A stretch of 64,000 bases of DNA, taken from Bacillota bacterium. Its GTDB lineage: Bacteria; Bacillota; Clostridia; Oscillospirales; Ruminococcaceae. This document shows positions 7,484 through 15,601 of the stretch, piece after piece; positions within the stretch are counted from its first letter, which is position 1, and each line of letters starts with the position of its first letter. The stretch covers positions 1 to 64,000 of the forward strand of contig JAEWXO010000093.1 of NCBI GenBank assembly GCA_023458875.1, given 5' to 3'. The notes under the pieces are model-generated. The model worked only from the letters and a program-made list of their open reading frames with translations. It was not told the origin of the DNA and searched no databases. The translations under genes were made by a program, and so were the position numbers.

Positions 7484-9175
7484 TCATTCGTAATCTTTTC
7501 TGAATACAATATCTATCGTTGTACCCTTATCAGGTGCGCTTTTAAGACTGACTGCAGCGTTATGATACTTTGCGCCGTGTTTAACGATTGAAAGTCCCAG
7601 TCCCGTTCCGCCTATTTCCTTTGAGTGGCTCTTGTCAACACGATAAAATCTTTCAAAAATCCTGTCCTTATCGGAAACAGGAATTCCTATTCCGGTATCA
7701 GCTACAGAAAGCTTTACCCCGTTATCCGTATTCACGACTGAGATTGTTACTTTTCCGTCAGGCTTATTGTATTTAATCGCATTTTCTGCAATATTAAATA
7801 TAATTTCGTCAAGTATGTGGAAATTTCCGGTTACGGACAGATGCTCGCCGACAAGCTCAAGCGTAATATTGTCCTTATCGGCAAGTGATTTAAGACGTGC
7901 AAGAATAAGCTCTGACAAATCATAGATATCAACATTTTCATTAATAGTCGGAACAGAATTTTCATCAAGCTGGGATAACCGCATAATGTCTTCGATAAGA
8001 AGTATCATCCGCTGTGCTTCCGAGTAGATATTTTCTGAAAAATGAGGAATATCCTCCTGCTTAACCAGACCGTCCTTAATAATTTCAGCATATCCGGATA
8101 TAGACGTAAGCGGCGTTTTAAGCTCATGAGAAACATTGGCAGTAAATTCGCGTCTCATTTTCTCCTGCTCTTCCTTATCGGTTACATCAAGAATAATAAT
8201 TACCGCTCCTATGGAATGCTCTTCAGAATCCCTGTACATCTCACCAGGATTACATACAGAATTAATAAATATCTGATATATGCGATTATCAACTTCCAGA
8301 GAATGTGAATTGTTTTTTCCTCCAAGTGCCTGAATAACTCCGTTCCTGAATTTTTCACTCCTGTTAAGTGTAAATATACTCTGTTTTTCAGGGGAAATCA
8401 CCACACCGAAAATATCAAGTGTGCTTTCATTGTACGACAGTATATTTGCCTTTGAATCAATGATTATAAAGCCCTCGCTCATGTTTTCGGTAATTGTAAT
8501 AAATTCCTGCTGTCTTCTCTTCAGCTTATCCATCTGATTCTTTATTTGTTTGTTCTGAGATGATATTTTTCTGAGCATTGGCGTCAGCTCTTCATACACA
8601 TCATTATTTTCAGGATTTTCAAAGTCAATTTTATCAAGAGGTTTTACTATTGTTTGTGATACCTTAGACGCAATAACAGCCGAGATAATAATGACTCCTA
8701 TGAGTATTATAAGCAGCGGCTGTATCATTCCGAACATAACCGTTAACGTACTGTAGGTTATGTCAGATATACGTATAACCATGCCGTTATCAAGCCTTAC
8801 CGCGTAATTATATGTTCTTTCCCTGACCGTATCGGAGTATCTCTCACTTGATCCCTCTCCGTTCTTAAACGCCTTTTTAATTTCCTCCCTGTCATTATGG
8901 TTTTTCAAGACGGACACATCAGCACGGCTGTCAAACAAAACAGTACCGTCAGTATCAATAAGTGTTATCCTGTTCCTGTCGTCAGAATCAAATGTATCAA
9001 GGTAGGACTGGCCGCTCAGATTTACCGCATGAACAATATAACGGGCGTCATTTTTTATCTGATTTTTATATCGTACTTCAAAATAGTCGCATATAATCAT
9101 TGACGCCAGAAAGAATACTGACAGCAATGCGATAACAGCGACAAAAAAGATAGACCTGAATATACGTCCGGTCAT
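7484..9175 (-). CDS. phoR: Phosphate sensor histidine kinase PhoR
   Basis: A membrane sensor kinase of 563 aa. An N-terminal membrane segment (about residues 8-28), an extracellular sensor of about 120 residues, a second membrane segment (about 150-172), a HAMP-like linker and a PAS domain (about 225-330) precede the kinase core. The phospho-acceptor is in FTANVSHELKTPLTSISGYA. The ATP-binding domain shows the N box (IAENAIKYNKPDG), VADTGIGIP and GGTGLGLSIVKHG. The ATG overlaps the end of phoB by four bases. Assignment as PhoR rather than another OmpR-class kinase rests on its place at the end of the pst-phoU-phoB operon. Confidence 0.88.
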   Translation of the reverse strand: MTGRIFRSIFFVAVIALLSVFFLASMIICDYFEVRYKNQIKNDARYIVHAVNLSGQSYLDTFDSDDRNRITLIDTDGTVLFDSRADVSVLKNHNDREEIKKAFKNGEGSSERYSDTVRERTYNYAVRLDNGMVIRISDITYSTLTVMFGMIQPLLIILIGVIIISAVIASKVSQTIVKPLDKIDFENPENNDVYEELTPMLRKISSQNKQIKNQMDKLKRRQQEFITITENMSEGFIIIDSKANILSYNESTLDIFGVVISPEKQSIFTLNRSEKFRNGVIQALGGKNNSHSLEVDNRIYQIFINSVCNPGEMYRDSEEHSIGAVIIILDVTDKEEQEKMRREFTANVSHELKTPLTSISGYAEIIKDGLVKQEDIPHFSENIYSEAQRMILLIEDIMRLSQLDENSVPTINENVDIYDLSELILARLKSLADKDNITLELVGEHLSVTGNFHILDEIIFNIAENAIKYNKPDGKVTISVVNTDNGVKLSVADTGIGIPVSDKDRIFERFYRVDKSHSKEIGGTGLGLSIVKHGAKYHNAAVSLKSAPDKGTTIDIVFRKDYE

Positions 9176-9855
9176 TTATCGGTTTTCACCTCCGATATCT
9201 TATACCCTATTCCCCGCACTGTTTCAATAATATCTCCGTATTCACCGAGCTTCTGACGCAGTGAACGTATATGAACATCAACCGTTCTGCTCTCTCCGTC
9301 AAATGAATAGCCCCATATCTGATTAAGAAGCTTATCCCTTGTCATTACGATATTTTTATTCTGAAGAAGCAGACAGAGCATTTCAAATTCCTTTAATGTA
9401 AGAACAATATTCTGCTCTCCGATACATACAGTGTGCTTTGCAGGCGAGATATAAAGATCCTTTATCCTGTATTCATTTTCGGATTCATCACTTGACGCAC
9501 GGCGCATCAGTGCCTTTACTCTTGAGATAAGCTCCATCATTCCGAACGGCTTTGTAACATAGTCATCTGCGCCAAGATCAAGTCCGATTACCTTGTCATA
9601 TTCACAGCCCTTTGCCGTAAGCATTATGACAGGTGTTTTTCTGGTAGCTGTTTCTGCGCGAAGCCCTTTAAGTATCTGAAGTCCGTCCTCCTCAGGAAGC
9701 ATTATGTCAAGTAATATCAGAGAAGGAAGTTTTTTTTGAAGTGCACTCCGGAATTCAAACGGTTTTTCAAAGCCCTCAGCCTGTAACCCCGTACTGTTAA
9801 GCGAATATACCACTAGTTCTCTTATACTTTTGTCATCCTCTAAAATATAAATCAC
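9172..9855 (-). CDS. phoB: PhoB/PhoP-type response regulator
   Basis: A 227-aa OmpR-class regulator. The receiver domain has the acidic pair in ILEDDKS, the phosphorylated Asp in LILLDIMLPEEDG, Thr in VIMLTAKG and Lys in YVTKPFG. The C-terminal winged helix has the recognition part LLNQIWGYSFDGESRTVDVHIRSLRQKLG and ends RGIGYKI. I place the start at GTG 9855 because GGAGGA lies at the right distance and because a longer frame would overlap phoU and add residues not found in the family. Activated by PhoR at low phosphate, it would bind Pho boxes such as the array before pstS. Confidence 0.9.
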   Translation of the reverse strand: MIYILEDDKSIRELVVYSLNSTGLQAEGFEKPFEFRSALQKKLPSLILLDIMLPEEDGLQILKGLRAETATRKTPVIMLTAKGCEYDKVIGLDLGADDYVTKPFGMMELISRVKALMRRASSDESENEYRIKDLYISPAKHTVCIGEQNIVLTLKEFEMLCLLLQNKNIVMTRDKLLNQIWGYSFDGESRTVDVHIRSLRQKLGEYGDIIETVRGIGYKISEVKTDK

Positions 9856-9871
9856 TATGCTGCTCCTCCGT

Positions 9872-10522
9872 TTATATACCGATCTTTTTATGTGTTCCTG
9901 TAATGCTGTATTCAACCCATTCTGCAACATTTACGGCATGGTCGCCTATTCTTTCAAGATATTTTGCAATCATAAGAAGATCCATACACAGCTCCCCGTT
10001 AAGATTGTCTTCGGAAATAAGACCTGTAAGTTCTTTTTTTACCCTACAGAATAAATCATCAACCACATCATCATATTCCATTACCGAATATGCAAGCTGA
10101 AGGTCCTTTTTAACAAATGATTCAACGCTGTCAGTTACCATTTTTATAGTTGCATATGCCATATCCCGTATATGAATATTGCTTATTTTATCGTTATTTT
10201 TTATATACTTGGTTATTTCCGCAATATCTGATGCCTGATCGCCTATTCTCTCCATGTCTGAAATCATTTTAAGAGCAGATGATATTATTCTCAGATCAGT
10301 GGCAACCGGCTGCTGCTGTAGAATAAGCTTCATGCAAAGTCCCTCAATCTCGCGTTCCTTCTGATCGATATCATCTTCTAATTTATTAACCTTTGGAATA
10401 AGCTCTTTGTCGTCATCGAGAAATGCCTTTACAGATGATGAGATTGCCTCTTCACATAATGCACCCATATTGATAAGTTCAAGATCGAGTTTATCAAGCT
10501 GTTTGTCAAAATTATTTCTCAT
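9872..10522 (-). CDS. phoU: Phosphate signalling protein PhoU
   Basis: PhoU couples the state of the Pst transporter to PhoR. The 216-aa protein is two repeated three-helix bundles; the metal-binding signature is seen in both, as LEDDIDQKEREIEGLCMKL and as AYSVMEYDDVVDDLFCRV, and each is followed by a conserved ERIGDQASDIAE or ERIGDHAVNVAEW motif. The ATG at 10522 is chosen because GGGAGG lies just upstream; the frame is open for 28 more codons inside pstB, with no support. It begins one base after the last base of pstB read in this direction, so the pair is tightly coupled. Confidence 0.95.
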   Translation of the reverse strand: MRNNFDKQLDKLDLELINMGALCEEAISSSVKAFLDDDKELIPKVNKLEDDIDQKEREIEGLCMKLILQQQPVATDLRIISSALKMISDMERIGDQASDIAEITKYIKNNDKISNIHIRDMAYATIKMVTDSVESFVKKDLQLAYSVMEYDDVVDDLFCRVKKELTGLISEDNLNGELCMDLLMIAKYLERIGDHAVNVAEWVEYSITGTHKKIGI

Positions 10523-10523
10523 A

Positions 10524-11273
10524 TTATCCAAACCTCCCTGTAATATAATCCTCTGTACGTTTATCTTCAGGCGCAGAAAACAGGGTTTCTGTATCATTAT
10601 ATTCAACTACTTCACCCATAAGGAAAAAAGCTGTTCTGTCAGAAATTCTCACTGCCTGCTGCATATTATGCGTAACCATAATTATAGTATAATCCTTTTT
10701 AAGCTCAACTGCAAGGTCTTCTACCCTGGAAGTTGAAATAGGGTCAAGTGCACTTGTAGGTTCGTCCATAAGGAGTATTTCAGGTTTTACAGCAAGTGCT
10801 CTTGCAATACACATTCTCTGTTGCTGTCCTCCCGACATTCCAAGCGCACTTTTTTTAAGGCGGTCCTTGACTTCATCCCATATAGCCGCACTTCGCAGTG
10901 ATTGTTCAACTATTTCATCAAGCTTTATTTTTGAACGTATACCGTGCGTTCTCGGACCGAAAGCAATATTGTCATATATACTCATGGGAAACGGATTCGG
11001 TTTCTGAAAAACCATGCCTACTCTCTTACGGAGAAGATTTATATCCATATCACCGTAAATATTTTCCCCGTCAAGCAAAAAGTCCCCTGTTATACGACAG
11101 TCCTGAACAAGATCATTCATGCGGTTGAATGATTTGAGAAGTGTTGATTTTCCACAGCCTGACGGTCCGATAAATGCCGTTATTTTATTTTCTTCAATAT
11201 CAATATTTATGTTTTTTAAAGCGTGAAAATCACCATAATATAAATTTGCGTTCTGTACAGAAAATTTACTCAT
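10524..11273 (-). CDS. pstB: Phosphate ABC transporter ATP-binding protein
   Basis: The ATPase of the high-affinity phosphate importer, 249 aa as usual. Walker A is GPSGCGKST (about residues 36-44), the signature is MSGGQQQR, Walker B is ILLMDEPTSALD, and the switch histidine is in IMVTHNMQQA. The PstB-specific stretch NRMNDLVQDCRITGDFLLDGENIY is present. It follows pstA by four bases. Confidence 0.97.
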   Translation of the reverse strand: MSKFSVQNANLYYGDFHALKNINIDIEENKITAFIGPSGCGKSTLLKSFNRMNDLVQDCRITGDFLLDGENIYGDMDINLLRKRVGMVFQKPNPFPMSIYDNIAFGPRTHGIRSKIKLDEIVEQSLRSAAIWDEVKDRLKKSALGMSGGQQQRMCIARALAVKPEILLMDEPTSALDPISTSRVEDLAVELKKDYTIIMVTHNMQQAVRISDRTAFFLMGEVVEYNDTETLFSAPEDKRTEDYITGRFG

Positions 11274-11277
11274 TTTT

Positions 11278-12162
11278 TCAATACCTCACAGATATTTTCT
11301 TTGCAATAATATTTGAAAGTGCGTTTATTCCGGCAACCATAACAAGAAGAACCACTGCTGTTGCATATGCCTGCTCTGTATATAATCCTTCTGACAGAAG
11401 AGCATACATATGTACCGATAATGTTCTGCCTGAATCCATCAGATTTTCCGGAATTCCCGCAATAGTGCCGGATGTATAGATAAGTGCCGCTGTTTCTCCT
11501 GCTATTCTGCCCGTACTTAAAATTATTCCTGATAAAATGCCTGGAACTGCCGCAGGAATAACTATTCTGAAAACGGTTCTCAGTCTTCCTGCTCCCAGTC
11601 CGAAGCTTCCCTCTCTGAATGAATCAGGAACTGACATAAGTGATTCTTCTGTTGTACGGATAATAGTCGGAAGAACCATTATTGACATTGTCATGGCTCC
11701 CGAAAGCATTGAGTTTCCGAATTTACATGCTATAACAAACATAAGATATCCGAACAGTCCGTATACGATAGACGGTATTCCGGCAAGTGTTTCTGTAGTT
11801 ATTCTTATTACGGAAACAAGCCTGTTACCCTTCTTTGCATATTCAACAAGATAAATAGCAGAAAATACTCCTACAGGAACTGCCATTGCAAGTGAGAGAA
11901 GTGTCATATTAACAGTGTTTATTATTGCAGGCATCATAGATACATTTTCCGAATTATAATTCCATTCAAAAAGTTCGGGAGAAATTTCAGGAATTCCTTT
12001 TACAAGAATATATCCTGTTATAACTGCTATTACAAATATTGTAATACACGCTGCAATGACTACCAGAATCAGGAGTATGAGCGACAAAGGATCATTTTTA
12101 TATGATTTCAGCTTTTGTGCAAAATTTCTGGTGTTTATTGACTGAGGTTTTTGGTCTTTCAC
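11278..12162 (-). CDS. pstA: Phosphate ABC transporter permease PstA
   Basis: A 294-aa inner-membrane permease with six predicted membrane segments. The coupling-helix region EESLMSVPDSFREGSFGLGAGRLRT is the family's EAA motif contacting PstB. The start is a GTG that immediately follows the pstC stop (no spacer), so the ribosome binding site lies within the end of pstC and translation is probably coupled. Confidence 0.95.
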   Translation of the reverse strand: MKDQKPQSINTRNFAQKLKSYKNDPLSLILLILVVIAACITIFVIAVITGYILVKGIPEISPELFEWNYNSENVSMMPAIINTVNMTLLSLAMAVPVGVFSAIYLVEYAKKGNRLVSVIRITTETLAGIPSIVYGLFGYLMFVIACKFGNSMLSGAMTMSIMVLPTIIRTTEESLMSVPDSFREGSFGLGAGRLRTVFRIVIPAAVPGILSGIILSTGRIAGETAALIYTSGTIAGIPENLMDSGRTLSVHMYALLSEGLYTEQAYATAVVLLVMVAGINALSNIIAKKISVRY

Positions 12163-13014
12163 TTATTTTTCACTCCTTTTTCTGATAAGACTGAACATAA
12201 AGTTAATAATAAGTATGAATACAAACAGAACTACTCCTGTTGCAATAAGCGCTTCCCTGTGCATATCTGCTGCATATCCCATTTCAATTACAATATTTGA
12301 TGTAAGTGTTCTGACTCCGCTGAATATTCCGTCCGGTACAACAGGCTGATTTCCTGCTACCATTATCACAGCCATTGTCTCTCCGATTGCACGTCCTATC
12401 CCCAGTACAACACCTGCTGTAATCCCCGACTTTGCCGCAGGAAGCATAGCAAAGAACACGCTTCTTTCATGAGTCGCACCAAGACCCAGTGCGCCCTCAT
12501 AATAGCTTCTCGGAACTGCACGTATTGCTGATTCGGAAACGCTTATTATAGTCGGGATTATCATTATTCCAAGCAGTATTGATGCTGTAAATATACCCTT
12601 TCCGCTGCTTCCTGATAAATTTCTTACTATCGGTACAATAACCGTCAGGCCGAAAAGTCCATATACTATTGAAGGTATACCGGCCATAAGATTAATCGCA
12701 GGCTTCAGTAATCTGTAAAGCTTTGCCGGACAGAATTCTGCCATGAATACAGCGCATAATATTCCCGTAGGAACGCCTGCTATTACTGCACCTGCTGTAA
12801 CATATATGCTCCCGAGCATCATCGGGAAAATACCATAGATATTCTGCACAGGCTTCCATTTTTCGCCCATAAGAAATTCAGGCAATCCTATTTTACCCAT
12901 AGCAGAAATACCATTTGCAAATAAAAATATACATATCATAATTACAGCCACTATCGACGCACATGCGGATAATAAAAACACAAATTTCATTAAAGATTCT
13001 TTTACGTTTTTCAT
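12163..13014 (-). CDS. pstC: Phosphate ABC transporter permease PstC
   Basis: A 283-aa permease with six membrane segments and the EAA-type loop ESAIRAVPRSYYEGALGLGATHERS. It pairs with PstA to form the channel. The stretch IPSIVYGLFG is shared with PstA, as is normal for the pair. It starts 13 bases after pstS. Confidence 0.95.
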   Translation of the reverse strand: MKNVKESLMKFVFLLSACASIVAVIMICIFLFANGISAMGKIGLPEFLMGEKWKPVQNIYGIFPMMLGSIYVTAGAVIAGVPTGILCAVFMAEFCPAKLYRLLKPAINLMAGIPSIVYGLFGLTVIVPIVRNLSGSSGKGIFTASILLGIMIIPTIISVSESAIRAVPRSYYEGALGLGATHERSVFFAMLPAAKSGITAGVVLGIGRAIGETMAVIMVAGNQPVVPDGIFSGVRTLTSNIVIEMGYAADMHREALIATGVVLFVFILIINFMFSLIRKRSEK

Positions 13015-13027
13015 AATTCACTCTCTT

Positions 13028-13885
13028 TTATTTATCTATTTCAGACCATAACTTCTTTTGCCCTGTATATATTGCATTTATATCCTGACTAGAAACAGAA
13101 AAGTACTCACTTTCATTACTTACGATAACAGCAATCCCATCCATTGCAATTTTCTTTTGTATAAGTCCTTTTTCAAGCTCACTTTGTTTAAGTCCCCTTG
13201 ATGCCATTCCTATATCACATATTCCCTCAGCAGCTGATGTCATACCTGTTGTGGAATCATTCTGCTGTATTTCAATATCAGCATAAGTATTGATTTTTAT
13301 ATATGCCTCCTTAAGCTTTTCCATAACAGGCGCTACTGATGATGAGCCTGCTATTTTAATTTTTCCTGATATTTTTCCCCCGCTGTAGCTGCCGTTGTTT
13401 TCTATGCTTACATAGCCGCTGTCCTCAATAACCTTCTGACCTTCCTTACTCATTATAAATTCAATAAAATCTGCTGCCTCTTTACTCAGATTTTCTTTTA
13501 CTGCAATATTAAACGGACGCGATGCTTTATATGTTCCGTTTTTTATATTTTCTGCATTTGCCTCTGTTCCGTCAATTGAAAGTGCTCTGACTTTATCATT
13601 TAGTGCACATAATGAAATATAGCCTATTGCTGAAGTATTTCCTGAAACGGATGTTATAACAACTGATGTACTGTTTGTTATTTCAGATGAATCAATTGTC
13701 ATATCCTCTTTATTTCCTTCTGAGTTCTCCTTCTCAATATCAAACAATTCAACAAATGCTCCTCTTGTCCCTGAACCGTCCTCCCTTGAAACAACCGTTA
13801 TCTCATCAGCTGTATTCACACCGCATCCTGTAAGTGCTGATAAACACATTGCCCACATTAATACTGTACACGACATCTTCTTCAT
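13028..13885 (-). CDS. pstS: Phosphate-binding lipoprotein PstS
   Basis: The extracytoplasmic phosphate receptor. The signal peptide ends in a lipobox LTGC (Cys at about 21), so it is lipid-anchored outside the membrane. The phosphate-binding signature SREDGSGTRGAFVELF (about 34-49) and IAGSSSVAPVMEKLKEAY in the second lobe are typical. The order of lobes looks swapped relative to the commonest PstS: the SREDGSGTR motif comes first and the GSSSV motif second. This arrangement is also seen in other Firmicutes in my recollection, but a circular permutation is worth checking. It heads the seven-gene pst-pho operon. Confidence 0.9.
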   Translation of the reverse strand: MKKMSCTVLMWAMCLSALTGCGVNTADEITVVSREDGSGTRGAFVELFDIEKENSEGNKEDMTIDSSEITNSTSVVITSVSGNTSAIGYISLCALNDKVRALSIDGTEANAENIKNGTYKASRPFNIAVKENLSKEAADFIEFIMSKEGQKVIEDSGYVSIENNGSYSGGKISGKIKIAGSSSVAPVMEKLKEAYIKINTYADIEIQQNDSTTGMTSAAEGICDIGMASRGLKQSELEKGLIQKKIAMDGIAVIVSNESEYFSVSSQDINAIYTGQKKLWSEIDK

Positions 13886-13927
13886 ATGATCGTCTCCGTA
13901 ACTATTATTTTTTTGTCACAGTTATCA

Positions 13928-13981
13928 GTATATAATATTTAAGTAAAATCAGTAATCTGCTTTAGGTAAAATCTATGTAAA
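13928..13981 (-). promoter_or_regulatory. Pho-box-like repeat array and -10 box before pstS
   Basis: On the minus strand TTTACA (13981-13976), TTTACC (13970-13965), a weaker CAGATT (13959-13954) and TTTTAC (13948-13943) repeat every 11 bases, followed by a TATACT -10 box (13933-13928). Tandem TT(A/T)ACA units about 11 bases apart are the known PhoP/PhoB binding pattern of Firmicutes. There is no good -35 box, as expected of an activated promoter. Confidence 0.6.
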
Positions 13982-14016
13982 CAAATATTAAGAAACCGAA
14001 TATAACAACACAGAGG

Positions 14017-14113
14017 ATACCCCACGCCTCTAAAGGCAGCGGGGGATATCTTTCCGTTTAAGTCGGAGTACAATCTCCGATTTAAACAGAAGCGATTCTT
14101 CGAATCGCCTCTG
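14017..14113. other. Three consecutive hairpins, unexplained structured element
   Basis: Three long stems follow each other: 14017-14049 (ATACCCC pairing with GGGGTAT-like arms around CCTCTAAAGGC), 14056-14087 (13 pairs including one G-T) and 14087-14113 (about 11 of 12 pairs). They share no sequence with the dispersed repeats. The first stem resembles the CCCACGCCT...AGGCGTGGG hairpin often seen at the ends of IS200/IS605-type elements, which is inference from memory; no transposase is nearby. The strand is not known. Confidence 0.5.
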
Positions 14114-14134
14114 CTTGTTAAATGCAGAGCCTTG

Positions 14135-14178
14135 AATAAAAAAATCAGCATCTGCTTTTAAACAATGCTGATTTTTTA
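14135..14178. terminator. Bidirectional terminator after the VanY-type gene
   Basis: AAATCAGCA (14142-14150) pairs with TGCTGATTT (14166-14174), with A residues on one side and T residues on the other, so it works on either strand. It lies 30 bases after the stop of the carboxypeptidase gene. Confidence 0.75.
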
Positions 14179-14207
14179 TTTATATACGTAAAAATTTATA
14201 AATTATA

Positions 14208-15302
14208 TCATTCTTCCTGATACTGAATATCCTCATCATATGAATCTGTATATTCCTGCGTTGATGATTCTGTCTGTACCTGCTCAGGAACCTTGAACAT
14301 ATCAAATATTGATTCATTATAATCCTCTGAAAGCGCCTGCGTTTTCAGAGTTACGATAAATCCGCCTACATTATCTCCGGATATACTGTATGAATCACTT
14401 GCAGGTTCTTCTCCTCCTGCTGAAACAGGAACCTGGGTTACACCACTTGAAGTATCAGCTGCAACATAATATATTTTGTAGAACTCATTTTCTGAATATT
14501 TGTATTCCAGTGGCTGTTCAAATGAAAAATCCTTTATAAAATACAGATATTCCTCATAAGAAACACCCATACGCTTAACAAGACTTGCATGTGGATTTCC
14601 TAAATATCTGAAATGCCATGATTCGGCTACATAACCTGTAATGGCCTTGTTCTGCTCTGTGTATCTCAATATAAAACCGTATTTTTCGGCGTTATCGTAT
14701 ATCCATTGATACTGTCCCTCATTTTTAAGTGCAGGATAATATACTCCGTCATTTATTGCAAAGTCCATTGCATATCCGGTATGATGCTCACTGTATCCCG
14801 CAAGTGCCACGCTGTCAGAGTATTCAAGTCCTGTAAGTGCCACGTCTTCATCGAAAAGCTGCTGCTGTTCCTCACGTGAACGGTAACCGCTGTTTGCAAG
14901 AACATCATTTATTCCGGTAGCTGCAAAGAAGTCATCAAGCATAAGATTCATTGCGTCAAGCATCTGAGAATTTATCATCATTTCTGTTGTATTTACGTCA
15001 TAGCTTTCATGTTTGGAGTTATATATATTAACAAGATCTTCAGGCATTTCACCAGAATATTCATTGTCTCTGTTTACAAGAATAAGATTACCCTTATGAA
15101 TATCATTGTTTGAACATTCGACCGTAACCGGAGGAATATATTCAGTCTCAGCTGTTGTATTTTCAGTTTCATCAGATGCATCCGAAATATTCGGGGAAAT
15201 TGCTGATTTTTTGCCTCCGTTCACAGTCTGATCCTTGCAGGAAGATATTCCTATAGAGGTGATTAACATGCATATTGTAATTAAAACTTTTTTTCTTATC
15301 AT
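14208..15302 (-). CDS. VanY-type D-alanyl-D-alanine carboxypeptidase (M15B), lipoprotein
   Basis: A 364-aa cell-surface peptidase expected to trim the terminal D-Ala of peptidoglycan stem peptides. The signal peptide ends with ISSC, a lipobox (Cys at about 22). A Ser/Thr/Glu-rich linker leads to the M15 domain (about 100-255), whose zinc site is visible: the first ligands in SEHHTGYAMD (motif SxHxxGxAxD) and the catalytic Glu and last His in ESWHFRYLG. The extra C-terminal 100 residues are of unknown role. The gene stands alone, with a terminator behind it and two palindromes in its leader. Confidence 0.9.
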   Translation of the reverse strand: MIRKKVLITICMLITSIGISSCKDQTVNGGKKSAISPNISDASDETENTTAETEYIPPVTVECSNNDIHKGNLILVNRDNEYSGEMPEDLVNIYNSKHESYDVNTTEMMINSQMLDAMNLMLDDFFAATGINDVLANSGYRSREEQQQLFDEDVALTGLEYSDSVALAGYSEHHTGYAMDFAINDGVYYPALKNEGQYQWIYDNAEKYGFILRYTEQNKAITGYVAESWHFRYLGNPHASLVKRMGVSYEEYLYFIKDFSFEQPLEYKYSENEFYKIYYVAADTSSGVTQVPVSAGGEEPASDSYSISGDNVGGFIVTLKTQALSEDYNESIFDMFKVPEQVQTESSTQEYTDSYDEDIQYQEE

Positions 15303-15328
15303 TATACTTTTTCCTTCCGTTTATATAA

Positions 15329-15338
15329 GGGCTTGCCC
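15329..15338 (-). promoter_or_regulatory. 10-bp palindrome upstream of the VanY-type gene
   Basis: GGGCTTGCCC, extended to AAGGGCTTGCCCTT in this copy, lies 27 bases before the ATG at 15302. It matches the one at 1066-1075. Confidence 0.35.
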
Positions 15339-15407
15339 TTCCTTAACCCGGCATTATTCAGCATAGCTGTAAAACTGAATTGAGAAGATACCTCCTGATT
15401 CAATATG

Positions 15408-15444
15408 AATGTGTCACGGACCGTATAAGAATCAGTGACACATT
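15408..15444 (-). other. Inverted repeat in the leader of the VanY-type gene
   Basis: AATGTGTCAC (15408-15417) and GTGACACATT (15435-15444) are perfect complements separated by 17 bases. It could be a leader stem or an operator. A further small palindrome AAATGGTATT-tc-AATACCATTT lies at 15489-15510. No promoter was identified with confidence in 15303-15534. Confidence 0.45.
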
Positions 15445-15533
15445 TTATAAGTTATACGTTAAGCCTATTTTTTAGTATAACATAAAATAAATGGTATTTC
15501 AATACCATTTTTAAAAAACTTAACGACAAAAAA

Positions 15534-15575
15534 TGCAGAACCGATATTTATCTTAAAACAAATACCGGTTCTGCT
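15534..15575 (-). terminator. Terminator of the LysM-G5-M23 gene
   Basis: On the minus strand GCAGAACCGG and CGGTTCTGC pair (15574-15566 with 15543-15535) and are followed by a run of T, 27 bases after the stop. Confidence 0.8.
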
Positions 15576-15601
15576 TATTTAAAGTCTGTTTAATAACTTT
15601 T

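Noticed and set aside
13939..14151. 70-codon frame across the three-hairpin element
   Set aside because: No ribosome binding site and its residues only reflect the palindromic DNA; a similar short translation is often seen at insertion-sequence ends.
15303..15601. c-di-AMP (ydaO) or c-di-GMP riboswitch before the VanY-type gene
   Set aside because: The leader has stems but none of the conserved riboswitch blocks that I know.
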